Source: Tilletiopsis washingtonensis (lineage: Eukaryota > Basidiomycota > Exobasidiomycetes > Entylomatales). Taken from it: a stretch of 64,000 bases of DNA. Each line of letters begins with the position of its first letter. The first letter of the stretch is position 1. Made by a program: the position numbers and the translations under genes. Shown here one piece after another: positions 20,513-32,155 of this stretch. Location: contig NW_020311998.1 of the NCBI RefSeq assembly GCF_003144115.1, positions 495,669-559,668 on the forward strand. Direction: 5' to 3'. The notes beneath the pieces were generated by a model. It worked only from the letters and a program-made list of their open reading frames with translations. It was not told where the DNA came from and searched no databases.

Positions 20513-22843
20513 TCACTGCGGGCCGCCGGCGCGCTGCCCGAAGAGGTGGTGCGGGCGCTGGAAGGCCAGCGCCAGGTTGCTGACCTGCCCGCGAGCACGG
20601 CGCACGGCCTGCTGCACGGCGGCCTGGTGCTGGTGGTGCTTGGACACGGCGGGCGACGGCGCCGCGCGCCGGCCGGGCATGGTGGCGAAGCGGCTGGTGG
20701 TCTCGACAGCCACGGGCGCGGGCGGGGCGACGAAGCTGAACTGGTCGAAGACATCGGCGGCGCGGCTGAAGACGTCGAGGTCGCCGGCGACGGCCGGCTT
20801 GGATGCCTGCCGCTCGCCACGGTAGAGGCTCATGTCGTCGGCGCTGAGCCCGGTGCGAGAGGAGCTGGTGCTCGAGGCGACCGAGGCGGTGTCGTCGGCG
20901 AGGCCACGCCGGACCTTGCGCGACGTCGGCGACGGCGGCGAGGCGTCGTTGCGGAAGCAGTCGCGGCGCGGCGAGCGCGGGATCTTGACGGCGCCCTCGC
21001 ACTCGAGCGGCGATTGCTTGGCGATCTTGGCGAACGGCAGCTCGCAGTCGTCGGGCAGCTCGCGCGGACCATAGCCGCCGCCGTTGCGGATGGCCAGCGC
21101 GTCGAGGCGGAAGTCGACGTCCATGTGGTCGCCCTTGGCCGGCGGCGCGATCTCGGCGGCGTTGAAGCGCGGCGTCGGCGGCAGGCCGGTGAACGAGGCC
21201 GAGCTGCGGCGGCTCGAGGCGCTGAGGCTCGAGCTGTCGGGCGTGCTGTCGCTGTCGCACGCCGACCGTGGCGAGCTGCGGTCCGACGACGTCGGCGAGA
21301 GTGGCGGCTGCACGGCCGAGTGGCCGTTGGTCCGCGACGATGGCGTCGAGGACGCCCGGGTGTCGCGGGCGACGGATGCCTCCGAGATCAGAGCACGCCG
21401 CACGGTGCCGGGCTGCGCAGCAATAGGGTGCTGGGCCCAGTCGACCTCGCACGACGGCTGGCGCGAGACCTGCGACGGCTGCTCGACGTGCACGGCGTCG
21501 AACGACGTCTCGCCGACCTCGCTCCAGTTGTCGTAGTCGTCGTAGACGTCCTCGTCCTCCTCCTCGTCGAGGTCGAGTGCCTGAGCGAAGCCGTTGGCCG
21601 GCGTCCGCAGGTACTCCTGCTCGCGCAGGGCGGCTTCGGCCTCGGCCTGGCGCTGCTGCTGCTGCTGCTCGAGCGCCCGGGCGTTCTGCTGGGCGTGCGT
21701 GAGAGCACGAGCGCGGTCGGCGGCCACGCGGGCGGCCTCCTGGCGCGAGGCCATCTCGGCGTGCGTGGCGGTGAAGCGGGTGATGTTCTCGACCATCTTG
21801 CGCAGCTCGGCCACCGAGCAGCGCCAGTCCTCGCGCACCGTGAAGACACGCTTGAGCAGCTCGTTGGTCTCGTCGGAGATGGGCAGGATGTCTTGGAGGA
21901 AGTTGGGGTTGCGCAGGTACTCGCGGAACGTCTCGTCGGCCGGGCACGCCTGCTTCCACGGGTTGCGGCCGCAGACGAGGTTGACGAGGATGACGCCGAG
22001 CGACCACACGTCGTTGGCGGCCGTGTCGTAGCGCGCGAGGCGCGTCGTGATGCCGCCCTGGCACTCGGGGCCCATGTAGAACGTGCTGCCGCAGCCAAAG
22101 TCGGAGCTGTCGCGGTCGCCGGTGGCCAGGCCAAAGTCGGCGAGGACGACGCGGGCGCCGTCCTGCAGGCAGAGGATGTTCTCGGGCTTGAGGTCGCGGT
22201 GGTAGATGCCGTACGTGTGGCAGTACTGCACGGCGTCGAGGATCTGGAAGAAGACGCTCTTGACCATCTTGTCCATCTCGACGCGCTCGCGCCAGTAGGC
22301 CGGGTCCTCGCCGTCGAAGACGTCGGCGACGGCGGCGTCCTGCGACGGCGAGCGCGAGCGCGACGACTTGCTCTTGATGGCCGGCGGCTGTGCCACGGCG
22401 TAGCGTTGCCGCTCGGTGATCATGCTGAAGAGGTCGCCGTCGGGGCAGTAGTCCATGATGACGTAGACGCACGGGTCGTCGTCGGTGTCGATGACGCGGT
22501 GCAGCGTCACGACGGACGGGTGCTGCGAGGCGAGGGCGTGGAGGGTGATCTCGCGGCGCTGGAAGGTGCGTTGCCGCTCGTCGAGGCCGACCTTGTTGAG
22601 GCACTTGACGGCGTAGTAGCCGCTGGCCGCGGCGCCGTGCGACGACGCGAGCGCCGTGGGCAGCGAGTCGCCGCTGCGCGACGACGAGGCGTACGGCTGC
22701 TGGTGCAGCGGGTGCTGCAGGTCGCGCGCCAGGTACACGACGCCGTACGCGCCGAGGCCGAGCACCGAGACGAGCTCGAGGCGCCCGTCGGCGATGCAGT
22801 GGCCGAGCATGTTCTTGTGCTGTTGCTGGTTGGGCGCGCTCAT
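20513..22843 (-). CDS. Ran1/Vhs1-like serine/threonine protein kinase
   Basis: One uninterrupted exon, 776 residues, in a window where most genes have many introns. The kinase domain spans about residues 20-355. The glycine loop GLGAYGVVYLA is at 29-39, the ATP lysine is in YYAVKCLNK (Lys80) after a 35-residue insert, then HRDLKPENIL (215 on), LADFGLA, and the substrate-side motif CGSTFYMGPECQGG. A second insert (about 150-190) is Ser/Arg-rich. The loop motif and FYMGPE are typical of the fungal Ran1/Pat1-Sks1-Vhs1 group, which controls the switch between growth and differentiation in S. pombe and nutrient responses in budding yeast. A Gln/Glu coil (about 385) and a long disordered tail follow. 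The ATG at 22843 opens the domain directly. Function in this species is inferred. Confidence 0.88.
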   Translation of the reverse strand: MSAPNQQQHKNMLGHCIADGRLELVSVLGLGAYGVVYLARDLQHPLHQQPYASSSRSGDSLPTALASSHGAAASGYYAVKCLNKVGLDERQRTFQRREITLHALASQHPSVVTLHRVIDTDDDPCVYVIMDYCPDGDLFSMITERQRYAVAQPPAIKSKSSRSRSPSQDAAVADVFDGEDPAYWRERVEMDKMVKSVFFQILDAVQYCHTYGIYHRDLKPENILCLQDGARVVLADFGLATGDRDSSDFGCGSTFYMGPECQGGITTRLARYDTAANDVWSLGVILVNLVCGRNPWKQACPADETFREYLRNPNFLQDILPISDETNELLKRVFTVREDWRCSVAELRKMVENITRFTATHAEMASRQEAARVAADRARALTHAQQNARALEQQQQQRQAEAEAALREQEYLRTPANGFAQALDLDEEEDEDVYDDYDNWSEVGETSFDAVHVEQPSQVSRQPSCEVDWAQHPIAAQPGTVRRALISEASVARDTRASSTPSSRTNGHSAVQPPLSPTSSDRSSPRSACDSDSTPDSSSLSASSRRSSASFTGLPPTPRFNAAEIAPPAKGDHMDVDFRLDALAIRNGGGYGPRELPDDCELPFAKIAKQSPLECEGAVKIPRSPRRDCFRNDASPPSPTSRKVRRGLADDTASVASSTSSSRTGLSADDMSLYRGERQASKPAVAGDLDVFSRAADVFDQFSFVAPPAPVAVETTSRFATMPGRRAAPSPAVSKHHQHQAAVQQAVRRARGQVSNLALAFQRPHHLFGQRAGGPQ

Positions 22844-23214
22844 GGTGGGCCGCGCCGGTGGTGGTCCGGAGGAGAGAAGGTGGGGTCGCAGCTGGCCGGT
22901 GCCGGTGCGAGGGTGCCTTTATGAGGCGGCGAGAGGGGGTGATCCGTCGAGCCCGGGTGTGGGCGAGGATGCGGTGCGAATGCGGGCACGGACAGGGGCC
23001 GGCGGCGGAGGCTTTCGCGCGGGAGCGTGTGGGCGCGTGCGGCGGGGCGCGCGCGTGTGGATCGGCCAAAAAATCGGCACTCGGAGGCAGGTGCAGGTGG
23101 AGCAGGCGGCGCGCAGACGGGCACAGAGACGGGTCCGGAGAGAGGGCGAGAGAGAGGGTGCGCAGGCGGAAGCAGACGCAACGAGGAGCGGCTGCGAGGA
23201 GATGGAGAGGCGGC

Positions 23215-23235
23215 GGTGGTGGTGGTGGTGGTGGT
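23215..23235. repeat. (GGT)7 microsatellite
   Basis: Seven perfect GGT copies, 370 bases upstream of the Ran1-like kinase start. On the strand of that gene it reads (ACC)7. A similar tract lies upstream of the RHO2-type gene. Confidence 0.9.
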
Positions 23236-24838
23236 GCTCGGAAGGGTGTGCGAGAGCCGGCGGCCTGCGATGGCAGCGTGCCATACATATGGGGGCCGGA
23301 GGCTGCGCAAAGGCGGCGTGGGCGCGGCGGCGTGGGCGCCGCATCAGGGAGCAGCGCGGGCGGAGCTTCACGCAGGGCAGGGCGAGGTGCGCCTCTGCTG
23401 AGCAAGCGGGCGGCGCGGGACCGTGGCGCTGTGCCGCTGCCGCTGGCCGCGCCGCATTGCCGCGAGTTGCAGCGCAGGAGCTGCGATTGCTGCAATGGCT
23501 GCATGCAGCGATCGAGGGATCGATGGCTCGCGGCGGCGCGGCGCCAGTGTCGCCGCACACGGGCGTGCTGCAGGCGGCGCCGGCGCATCGCAGCTGCCTG
23601 CACGCGGCGGCGGAGCGGAAGCACCACCGCACGGCAAGCAGCAGCATGAGGCCGCCGCACGCTCAGAACACGGCAGCAGCGCAGCCTGCGGCCTCCGCCG
23701 GCAGGGGTGGCGTGGCAGAATGCGGCCCGCCCAGCGGCGCGGCTGCTTCCACGGCAGAGCAAGAGCAGCCTCGGCCTCGCCGCAGGAGCAGGCTCCTCTC
23801 GCCGGCCTCCCTGCCTCGAGCCCTTGGCCGCTGGGCGCCCCGCGCTTGCCCAGCAGGCAGCGTCGATGGGCGCGGCGCGGCGCGGCGCAACGCCGCCCAG
23901 CAGCCCCTCTCGCGCGCGCGCCCTGATCTGGGGCGCGGCCGCCCACGCGCCGAGCAGCCACTGGCCTGTCAGCAGAAGAGAGTCGCAGAGCAGAGCGCAG
24001 CCTGGCGCAGACGCAGACGCAGCGCGGCCCCGGCATGCGCAGGCGGAGCCGCCCGGCGACGCGACGCCCCCTGCACCTGGGCTGGCCCGCACACGCGACG
24101 CGCCCGAGCCGGACGTCCATCGCAGGGACGACATCACACCCGGCCCTGGGCGCTGCAATGCATGCCTGCAGGCTGAGATGCTCGGACGTCCATCGAGCAT
24201 TCCCCTGTCTGTACCCCAGCGACGAGATCCCCGCGGCCGCGCTGGCGTCAGCACTGCTGCCGATCCGCAGCTCCACCTGCCATCCTGCTGCTCGACGTGG
24301 GCCGTCCGAGCCTCCGAACACGCGCGCGCTCGACGTCACGCGCACGGCGATCCTCGCTGCTCGCACATGCCATTTGATAAGTCGCTGAGCAGCGCCGGCT
24401 CCACTAGCCACCTGCGATCCCGAGAATGCCAGCCGTTGAGCGAGGCGTGGCAGCGTAGTCGCCGAGCGCTCGGGCGCCGGCACCGACAGCTCCCGCCCTG
24501 TCCGCCGCGCCGTTCGTGTGAGGCGCAAGGCGATGCTCGGGCTCGGCGTCGGCGTCGGCGCTGGCGCTCTGCTGCTGGTCTCACTGGGCGGAGGCGAGCC
24601 GACGTGAGACGGCGTGGCGTCCGCCGGGTGCGGCGCGCGATGATGCCAGCGCCGCACGCGTCGATCTGCAGCGCCCATCGCCGCATGCATCCCGCGTGGG
24701 CGCCGCCTCCGCCTCCGCCTTCCATGCTTCTCTCGGCGTGCGAGGCGGCGTGATCACTCGGCCATACCAGCCCCGTGCTGAGCCACACGCCGGCCAGCGC
24801 AGAGCAGCTTGCGGCAAGCCCCGGGAGTTGAAGACGCC

Positions 24839-24849
24839 GGGGGGGGGGG
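24839..24849. repeat. Homopolymer of 11 G
   Basis: Eleven consecutive G residues in the gene-free block. It could support a stacked G structure, or be a place where sequencing miscounts. Confidence 0.85.
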
Positions 24850-27800
24850 CCACAAACGAGCGAGGACGCCGCAGGCGTTGGCGAGGCGCGCAAGGGGACC
24901 GGGGTGCGGCGACAGAATTAAGAGTAGAATCCAGAATCTGGAGCTTCATGCTGCGGCGAGGCCGCAGCGCGCGGCGATCACCGCGCCAGGGGGTGCCAGG
25001 TTCGCCGCGGGCGTGAGCGAGGTTGTACGCTGCGCTGCATGCCATGCTGGGTGTTGGATGCTGTCGCTGCTGCACGCGCGTGCCACGTCGCACCTCGGGC
25101 CGCAGCGAGCCAAGCCCGAGACCGTCTCGCCGCCACGCACGGAGCTGCGACGGACCGCCAAGCAGCAGCGCGCGCAGGGACCGCAAGAGGCAGCACGCAG
25201 CATCCTCGCACGCCCGTCGGACCCGCAAAGGGGGGCTGCGCTCAGAGCGGATGCCTGCATCTGCCGCAGCCACACTTCATGGCGCTGCCGACACGTCGGA
25301 GCCGCGCGTGTGCTGGCAGTGGATCCGGGCGCCGGGCGGGCGGAGCGTTGGGGAGCGACGAGCACGCTTGCACGCATGCGTGGGCGCGATGGCGCGGCGC
25401 CTGGCGGAGCGCGGCGCCGGCGCTGCAGCTGGCGCTGCGCTCTGGCGTTGCGCACCTGCAGCATGAGCCTGTTGGGCCTTCGGTGCAGCAGCGGGGCGTG
25501 GGCAGTGCGCTGCTGCGGCTGCGGCTGGGCGTCGCATCAGGGCGATGGCCCGAGTTCCTGCAGCCGCAGCGCAGGCCACTCCGCCGCGCCCAGCACCAAG
25601 GCACACCGCAAGCGGCGCACGCGGAGCCGGCTGCGTGGCTGGCGCTGCATCGCCGCGCCCGCCGCGCGCCAAACGCGGCGCAGCGCCACGTCGCACGCGC
25701 GGCGGTACGCCGGGCCTCCCGCAGCGTGCAGTGCGTCGCTCGCTTCCTGTGGGAACAGAGGCGTCGGCCCGGCCCTGAGCGCCCGCCAGAGCTGCTCCAC
25801 CAGGCCGACTCGTGCCACAGGGCGCAGCAAACCTTCCCACGTCGACTGCGATCGTCGTCGCAGCGCATTCCTCGCGGCGCCGTGCTGCTGGATGGCCCCC
25901 GGCTGGAGCTCGCCCGATCGCCGCGCCCAGCCCCTCGCACCGTGGGCAAGACGCACGGCCAGGCGCCAGCACACACCGCCGTTGGCACGCCGATCGAGCC
26001 TCGAGCAGTTCGCATTTGCGAGGGGTGCCTTTGTGGATCAACGGCGGCGTCCTCGGCGCCGGTGAGCTGCGCGAGCGGACACAGAGATCGAAGTTCGAAG
26101 GTGGTGCTGCCGTAGCTCGGCACCGCTGTGCGGCGCATGCGCTAGCTCTGCGGTCCTGCGTCCTACGTGGCTGCTGCGCTACTGCAGAGCGGCATGGTGT
26201 TGTTGGGTGGATATCTGCCGCCGAACTCGCAGCTCGAGCATGCGCATGGTGCCAGGCGGAATGGAGCTCGCCGCACAGAGGCGCCCTCCTGCTCGCGGCG
26301 ACGTCGTCCACGCGCAGGCCCCTCGCGGTCCGCGATCGGCGTCACGCAGACGCAGCTCAGCTTCCGCCGAAGCGTGCAGGTTGCGCCGCAGCTCTTCGGC
26401 TAATTGAGCTGCACGATCTCGAAATTCGCAGCTTGGTGCCTTGGTTCGCTGCCGGGCGCTGCACCCTGCAAGGAGCTCAGAGATGGTGTCATGCGCGCCG
26501 GCGCGCTAGCCGGCGCAGGCGTCCGGGAGCGCCAAGACGCGCCGGCAGCCGGCCACCGTCGGCGAGGCGACAGCGAGCACGCGTGTTGCTCTCGCTCGCG
26601 CGCGCATGAGCGTGACCCTTGCAGGCCGACAGCGCTAGCGCTGGGAGCAGAGCCGGTACGATTCGCGCGTGCAGCGCAGCGCATGCAGCTGGGTGTGTAG
26701 CGGGGCGACGACGCTTCTTCCGCCCGCCGTACCGCCGATCGACGCCAAGGGTGCGCAAGCGGCACGCGGCGCAGCGTCCCAGGGCGCCGCCGAGGAGACG
26801 GCGGCGGCAGAGGGCGGCGGGAGCAGCGCCAGAAGGCCTGGTCGCCTCGCAGTCGGCGTGGATGCACGCACGTGCAGCACCGTCGCGCGTCCACATGGCG
26901 CGCTAGCCCAGCCTCACGCAGCCCGCAGAGGCCATTCGCATCCCGACGGGGAGAGAAAAAGACGAGCGAGCGCGAACCTGCGCTCTGCGGCGCTGGGCTG
27001 CATCGTGACCATGCGGCCTCGGAGATGAAATCGGAACGATCCAGGCAGCCGGCGTTGGGCACTCCTCGAGCAGGAACACAGCGCCGGCGAAGCTCCGCCC
27101 ACGATGCGCTCCCACGTTCGGCACGGCATGCCGGACCCCGTGGCCTTCATGTTGCGCTCGCCGAAGGCTGGTGCTGGCTTCGCAAGGTCCGCGCTGCACC
27201 TGGGCCACCCTCAGGGCAGCACAGACGAGTCCCGTGGACGAGGCAGGCGCGTACAAACCGGGCGCAGGCGAAGGCCTAGATCTGCAGAAGCGCGGCAGTA
27301 CGCGCCCTTGACATGCCCATGGCCGCGGCCTGCTCGAGGCACGCGCCCGTCAGATGCCGCGGGCTGCCCGCCGCCTCGCCGGCACCTCGTCGACGGCGCG
27401 CAGCGGTGCCGAGCGCCCCGGCATCGCCGGTGGAACCGACGATACAGCATGATGGCGCGGAGCTGGGTGCGTGGGTGCGCTGGGCTCGGGGCGCCGCTGC
27501 GGGCCCACGCAGACTCCGCCAGGCGGCGGCCAGGCGGGCTTCGCCGCCGCCGCCGCCGCAGCAGCAGCATGCAGCGTCCAGCAGCGCGAGCAGCAGCACA
27601 GCATGCAGCATGCAACACAGCCCAGAGCAGCGGCACGCCAAGGGTGCGTCTCGGGCGAGGCGACACCGCAGCCGCTGCGGCTGCCGCCTGCAGCGCGTTG
27701 CCTTGCTTCGAGCTCCGCCGCCGTTCGGCGCGGGCCACGCGCGCACTACGCGCGGCGTAGAAGCACAGCCGCAGCAGCAGTGGCTGAACGCACACCTTCG

Positions 27801-28748
27801 CTTCCCGGGCCCGCCGCCCTGCGCCGCAACGTCAGGGCCGCAGCCGCAGCCGCAGCAGCACCCAAAGCGCAGGGGCGCACCGCAACGCACGCCTGCATTC
27901 TGCGGACGACTCCGACGCATAGGCAGCTTTCGGCGCTCTCCCACGCCACGTTGCGCTCCTCGGCGCGCACTCACTGCAGGGCAACATCGGACTCATCTTG
28001 CATGGCGCGATGCGGATGCGGCACGATGTGCCCAACGTGCGCGCGGCGCGCCTCCTCCGACCTCCGGCTTGCTCTCTGCGCGCTGGCGGCCGGCAGCCCC
28101 TCGGTCGTCGTCCTCTGGCCCGAGCGGCTCGAGGACCCTGCGTGTCCCGTACGGGTCGCCTGCGCTGGCTTTGCTGGGCAAGTCAGGCGAGGGGCTGCAG
28201 AGGTGCGCCGCCGCCACTTTGAGGGGTCGCTCCCGCGTCTGCGCCACAGCGTTCAGCATGCAGCGCCGCAAGCTGCAGCCGTGCCTTAACGGCGTGGCAA
28301 GGATTCGGCCGCAACGATCGTGGAAGCAAGAGCATTCTGCCGCGGCGTCGGTCGATAGAGCGTGCGCCCGAGCGGCAAGATGGGGGGCGGATCCGAGCTG
28401 CTCAGCGCCGAGCGGCCGATGCTTGCTGCATGGTGGCTGCGGCTTTGCAGGCTGCGCCACCTCCTCGAGCGCCGTACTTGCCCTCGGAAACGCGCCGATG
28501 AGTCAGCCCAAAAGCCGTTGCGCGGCCGTTCGGACAGGAATAGCAACAGGAATGGACCCTGGAGGCCCTGCATGTCCCATAGCGTGTGCTTCGCGCCCGG
28601 CCGCGGCCCCGAGAGACGGGCCCAGGCGACTCTTGCGCGCCGTTGGCGAGGATGCAGGGTCGAGCAGCGGAGGTCGCGAGACATGCCTCGGAGGCGTAGC
28701 CCTGCGTCCCGAACAGTCGTGTGCCCTGCGCGCAAGCTTTCGCTGCCT

Positions 28749-31700
28749 TCACCCCTGACGCTCGAACGGCGCCGGCACTGGCCACTGCAGCGACGGGACA
28801 CGGACGAGTTGAGCTTGCGGCCAGTGCGTTCACGGCGCCTGACTCACCATTGCATCTCCAAACTTGCGCATCTCCTCGCGCACGTCAACTCCGTTCTCGA
28901 GATCGTCATTCAGCTGAGTACAGCGTTGCATCAGCCGCTGCAGGGCCCATATGCAGGGGCTCTGCGGAGGCTTACGCAGAGGAATGCCAGCCGTTCGTGT
29001 TTCAAGAGCTCCAGGGTGCTTCTGGCCTGCTCCACGCTCTCCATACGTACGAGTCTTGTTGGCGAGTCTCCAATGACTGTAGCCGCCGCATGAGCGTCGT
29101 TCCCGCTGCTCTTCGTCGCGAGTCTCACCGTAAGTGTAGCGCTGCAGCAGCCGCATGGCAAAGTCTCGCTGGGAACGACCGGCCCAGCCGGTCGCGTTCG
29201 CTACCGAATCCGCGGCAAACAGTGCAGCCTGCTCGGTCGAGCGGACCCGACGCATCTGCGGCAGATGCGCAACGCTAGGCTGCCGATCTGTGCCTGCGCC
29301 GGGAAAGCGTTGCTCTGGCGCTGGCAGGAAGGCCTCGAGGCCAAGCTGCCCGCTTCTCTGCACCAAGTGTGTGACGACTGGGCTGGGCGTCAGTCTGCGT
29401 CCCGCGACGAGCCCCTGGCGGTACGCACGACAGTCTCCGCAGTGCGGAGAGCCAAAGGCGAAGCGCTGAAAGAGCACTGTTGCGCTCACGGACGCAGGAA
29501 GGGTCCCGTCGTGCGGCAAGTCCATGCAGTGGCTCAAGTCGAGACTGCAAGGAGACCGCTTTGCCTGAGGATCGAAGCGCCATTCCTTCCGCGGCTTCGT
29601 CGCAGCGTCGCGAACGTAGTCGGGCCAGGGCTCTGGCCAGGGGGCAGCCACCGCTGTGCGCATGCTTGCCGTCGAGAGCGGCGTGCGCTCCTGAAAGAAT
29701 GGCTAGCAGTCGTTGGGTGAGCTGGCTGGCGAACACTTGCAGCCACGATCCGGCCAGTACACACCGTAAGTCGCGTGAAGGGATAGCCGTCGTTCGACGA
29801 GAACTGAATCACTGTTGCCAGTGGATCCTCGCCGAGGCCCGCACTGCGGACCAGCGTCGCATAGCGGCTGCCCGCGAGCGTGCTGCGCCAGGGAAAGCGG
29901 ACATCGACGCGCAGTCGCCGGTCCTCAACCTTGAGGGCACGCGGAATGATCCTCGAAGTGGGTGCGCCCATCTGTGCCAGTGCCGAGCGCAGCTCGCTTG
30001 CATCTAGGAGGCCATCACCGTTGATGTCCAATCGTAGGACCAAGAAGGACCACTGTACATGCGTGAGTCACCACAGAGGGCAAGGATAGCCGCAATACTG
30101 ACCAGCAGGGCTTGCCGATGCAGCTCGATGAGGGCGTGATGGTGCAGATGCTGGATGGCGATGTTGGCGTCCCGCGACAGCTGGCGGAAGCGGCTCAGTC
30201 CCAGCCGCTCAAATTCTTCTCCCCACGTCAAGCGCAGCTCCGCCAGCATTGGCGTCAGGAAGATGCGCTGCGTGTGTGAGACCCACGGTCGGATGCTCGT
30301 GCCGAAGCGCTCGTCGAGCAGCCAGCCGGCATACTGCAGGCCAGGCCATTCGCCTGTCTGGCCGGAGCCGGGATACTGGACGCCTCCGACACCCAGCTGA
30401 GGCTGAAAGCGCAGCACCGGTCCGAAGAGCGGCGTCGATATGTCGCTGAGGCGCATGGGCGTCATAACGAACATGTCGTCGCTGCCGAGCTGGTGAGCAA
30501 GGTGCATCCCAACGAAGATTCTGACTCACTTGGCGTAGAGCTACGACGGGCACAGGTCAGTGGTACATCACGACTTGGCTGGAGCGAGCCTGCTCACCAG
30601 CTGCTCGCTTGTTCCTTGGTGTCGCCCTAGCATGGCCTCGACAGCTTGTGAGTTGAAAGTGGGCAGCGCTTCGCGGCGCCATGCAGCCCGCTCGTCTTGC
30701 GCGATACTTCCGAGAGCTTTCGACGGCGGATAGAAGAGCTGAGAGTCTGGTTGCATGTATGAGCACCATGGCCTCGCTCGCGTCGCACGCTGGTCTCACC
30801 ATGCATCAGCCTGACCTTGCAGTCAGAAGTAGGCTGCGCACATGTGAGCGAGCTGTTGATGTCCAGCCAGGCAGGCAGCTGGCCCTCTCTGACTTCGCCG
30901 TTCTCGAGCACGAAGCGATGCGTCGGCTGGCCGGCGTCGGCCTCGCTCGGAAGAACCGAATTTGCGGCCGCGGCGGGCTGCTCGACACCGACGAGCTCAG
31001 CCGGCTGCTCCTGGGCGGGCGCTGCGAAGTCGGGCATGACGATGTGGATCGCGCCGAGATCGAGCAGGTGCTGATGTGCTGAGCGGACGGCATAGCGCAG
31101 CTCGTCGTTGTCGCGATATCGGTTCTCGGTGTCCTCCACGCGCAGCTTCTCCGTCGAGGAGGCCGCCGCTGTCGCTACGCTCGCCACCTCGTCCGTCTCT
31201 GTCCGCCACTGCTCCCAGTGACCCGTCGGGCGCAGAACATGTAGTCGTCTCGCCGCACGGTGCCGAGGATCGCTGCCGTTGACGGCCGTGAAGAGCACGT
31301 CGTGTTGTCGCCCCAAGCGGCGCGCGGCATCGAGCGCGGCGTCTCCTGCAGAAGGCGCCTCCGCGGCCCAGCTGAGCTCGCGGCACGCCTCGCCGCGTGC
31401 CACCCATGCCTCGAGGCAGCCGTCCAGCAGCAGCGGGGCATGTATGCGCATCTCTGGCAGCTGTTCGCGCTCACCAGAGATTTGTTTGAGCGCAATTGAC
31501 GGCGCATGCCACAGCCCGGTGTCTTGGGCTGGCAAGACATCGGGAAGCGGCGGCGGAGTTTGCTGATTTGACGCGTCGTTGGGCGTGACATCGGGCGCCG
31601 GCCGGCGCATCCGCTGCTCAGCGCCGCCTGGCTGATCATCTGCGGGCGTGTTTCTGCGCAATATCTGCAGAGACGTGGCCAGAAGGCAGGCGAACAGAAG

Positions 31701-31892
31701 CACGGCGATGAGACGGGAGCGTCGTGGCAGCCGGGCGCCGACGGCTGCCTGCTTGGAGGTACTCGGCAGCATGCTGCACCTCGAGGCGCGCGCAAGACCG
31801 CGCCGGTCTCTGTGTGCCACCACACGCCGTGGCCGAGGCGAAGGAGCTCCGTGCTCCTCAGCTGCAGGCGAGAAGAGGGGTGTGGCGGTCAT
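28749..31892 (-). CDS. Stealth-family sugar-phosphotransferase with EF-hand (Xpt1-like)
   Basis: Nine exons: 31892-30800, 30746-30598, 30540-30530, 30481-30103, 30052-29765, 29690-29129, 29076-28976, 28913-28848, 28784-28749; 894 residues. It resembles Cryptococcus xylosylphosphotransferase Xpt1 and animal GlcNAc-1-phosphotransferase. A basic cytosolic tail and one membrane segment (about 61-77) make it a type II Golgi-type protein. Stealth landmarks in order are DVLFTAVNGSDPRH, RYRDNDELRYAVRSAH, LPTFNSQAVEAML, YANDDMFV (about 416), an EF-hand DINGDGLLDASE (about 553-564), FAFGSPHCGDC (Cys724-727), RYTYVIGDSPTRLVRM, LNDDLENG and a terminal WPVPAPFE. It probably transfers a sugar phosphate from a nucleotide sugar to glycans; the exact sugar is unknown. 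The start could instead be Met 31772. Its codon use looks less GC-extreme than that of its neighbours. Confidence 0.85.
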
Positions 31893-32155
31893 GGAGCAGA
31901 AGGCAGCTCGACGTCTCCGGGCCTGCGCTGCTGATGAGGCGCTGTGTGCCAAGAGGGGCAGGGCCTCGGCACAGGGTGCACTGGCCGCTGTCACGTGCGC
32001 GGGGTGGAGGCGGGCTGGCGGGGGCAGGCCGCCTGTGTGCGCGCGCGCATTCTATTTCTTCCTGCTGGCCGTGCGCAGACACGCACGAAGCACAGCCTCT
32101 GCCGAGCAGCGGCAGCACCAGCCACCTTCTCCACCCTCACGCTCCACTGCACACC
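31893..32155. promoter_or_regulatory. Bidirectional promoter, Stealth gene / eIF2D
   Basis: A gap of 263 bases (383 if the alternative start at 31772 is used) serves both genes. It includes a TTCTATTTCTTCC pyrimidine stretch at about 32049-32061 and an ACACCATG context before the eIF2D start. Confidence 0.5.

Larger units (their letters stand above)
22844..28748. other. Gene-free 5.9-kb block upstream of the Ran1-like kinase gene
   Basis: This is the largest unexplained stretch. The kinase gene's own promoter should lie at its left end, where the minus strand is pyrimidine-rich with a CATAAAGG sequence about 70 bases from the ATG (+ strand about 22915-22925). The rest has overlapping Ala/Arg-rich frames on all strands, none with a family motif. 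It contains a (GGT)7 run and an 11-G run. I saw no terminal repeats, polymerase or transposase signatures, and no tRNA boxes. Confidence 0.5.

Noticed and set aside
20546-22924. A plus-strand open frame of 792 codons antisense to the Ran1-like kinase
   Set aside because: A mirror of the kinase codons: Ala/Arg/Val-rich composition without any motif.
19869-24254. A minus-strand open frame of 1461 codons across the Ran1-like gene and its flanks
   Set aside because: It overlaps the real kinase frame on the same strand, is Arg/Ala/Pro-rich throughout and shows no family motif; GC-rich third positions suppress stops in the other frames.
24426-28995. A shared GAATGCCAGCCGTT string at about 24425 and 28982
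   Set aside because: Only 14 bases match and the flanks do not; one copy is in the coding region of the Stealth gene's intron vicinity. Probably chance.
31772-31994. Alternative starts for the Stealth gene
   Set aside because: The frame is open to 31994, but that codon is GTG. ATG 31892 was chosen; ATG 31772 (shorter cytosolic tail) remains possible.
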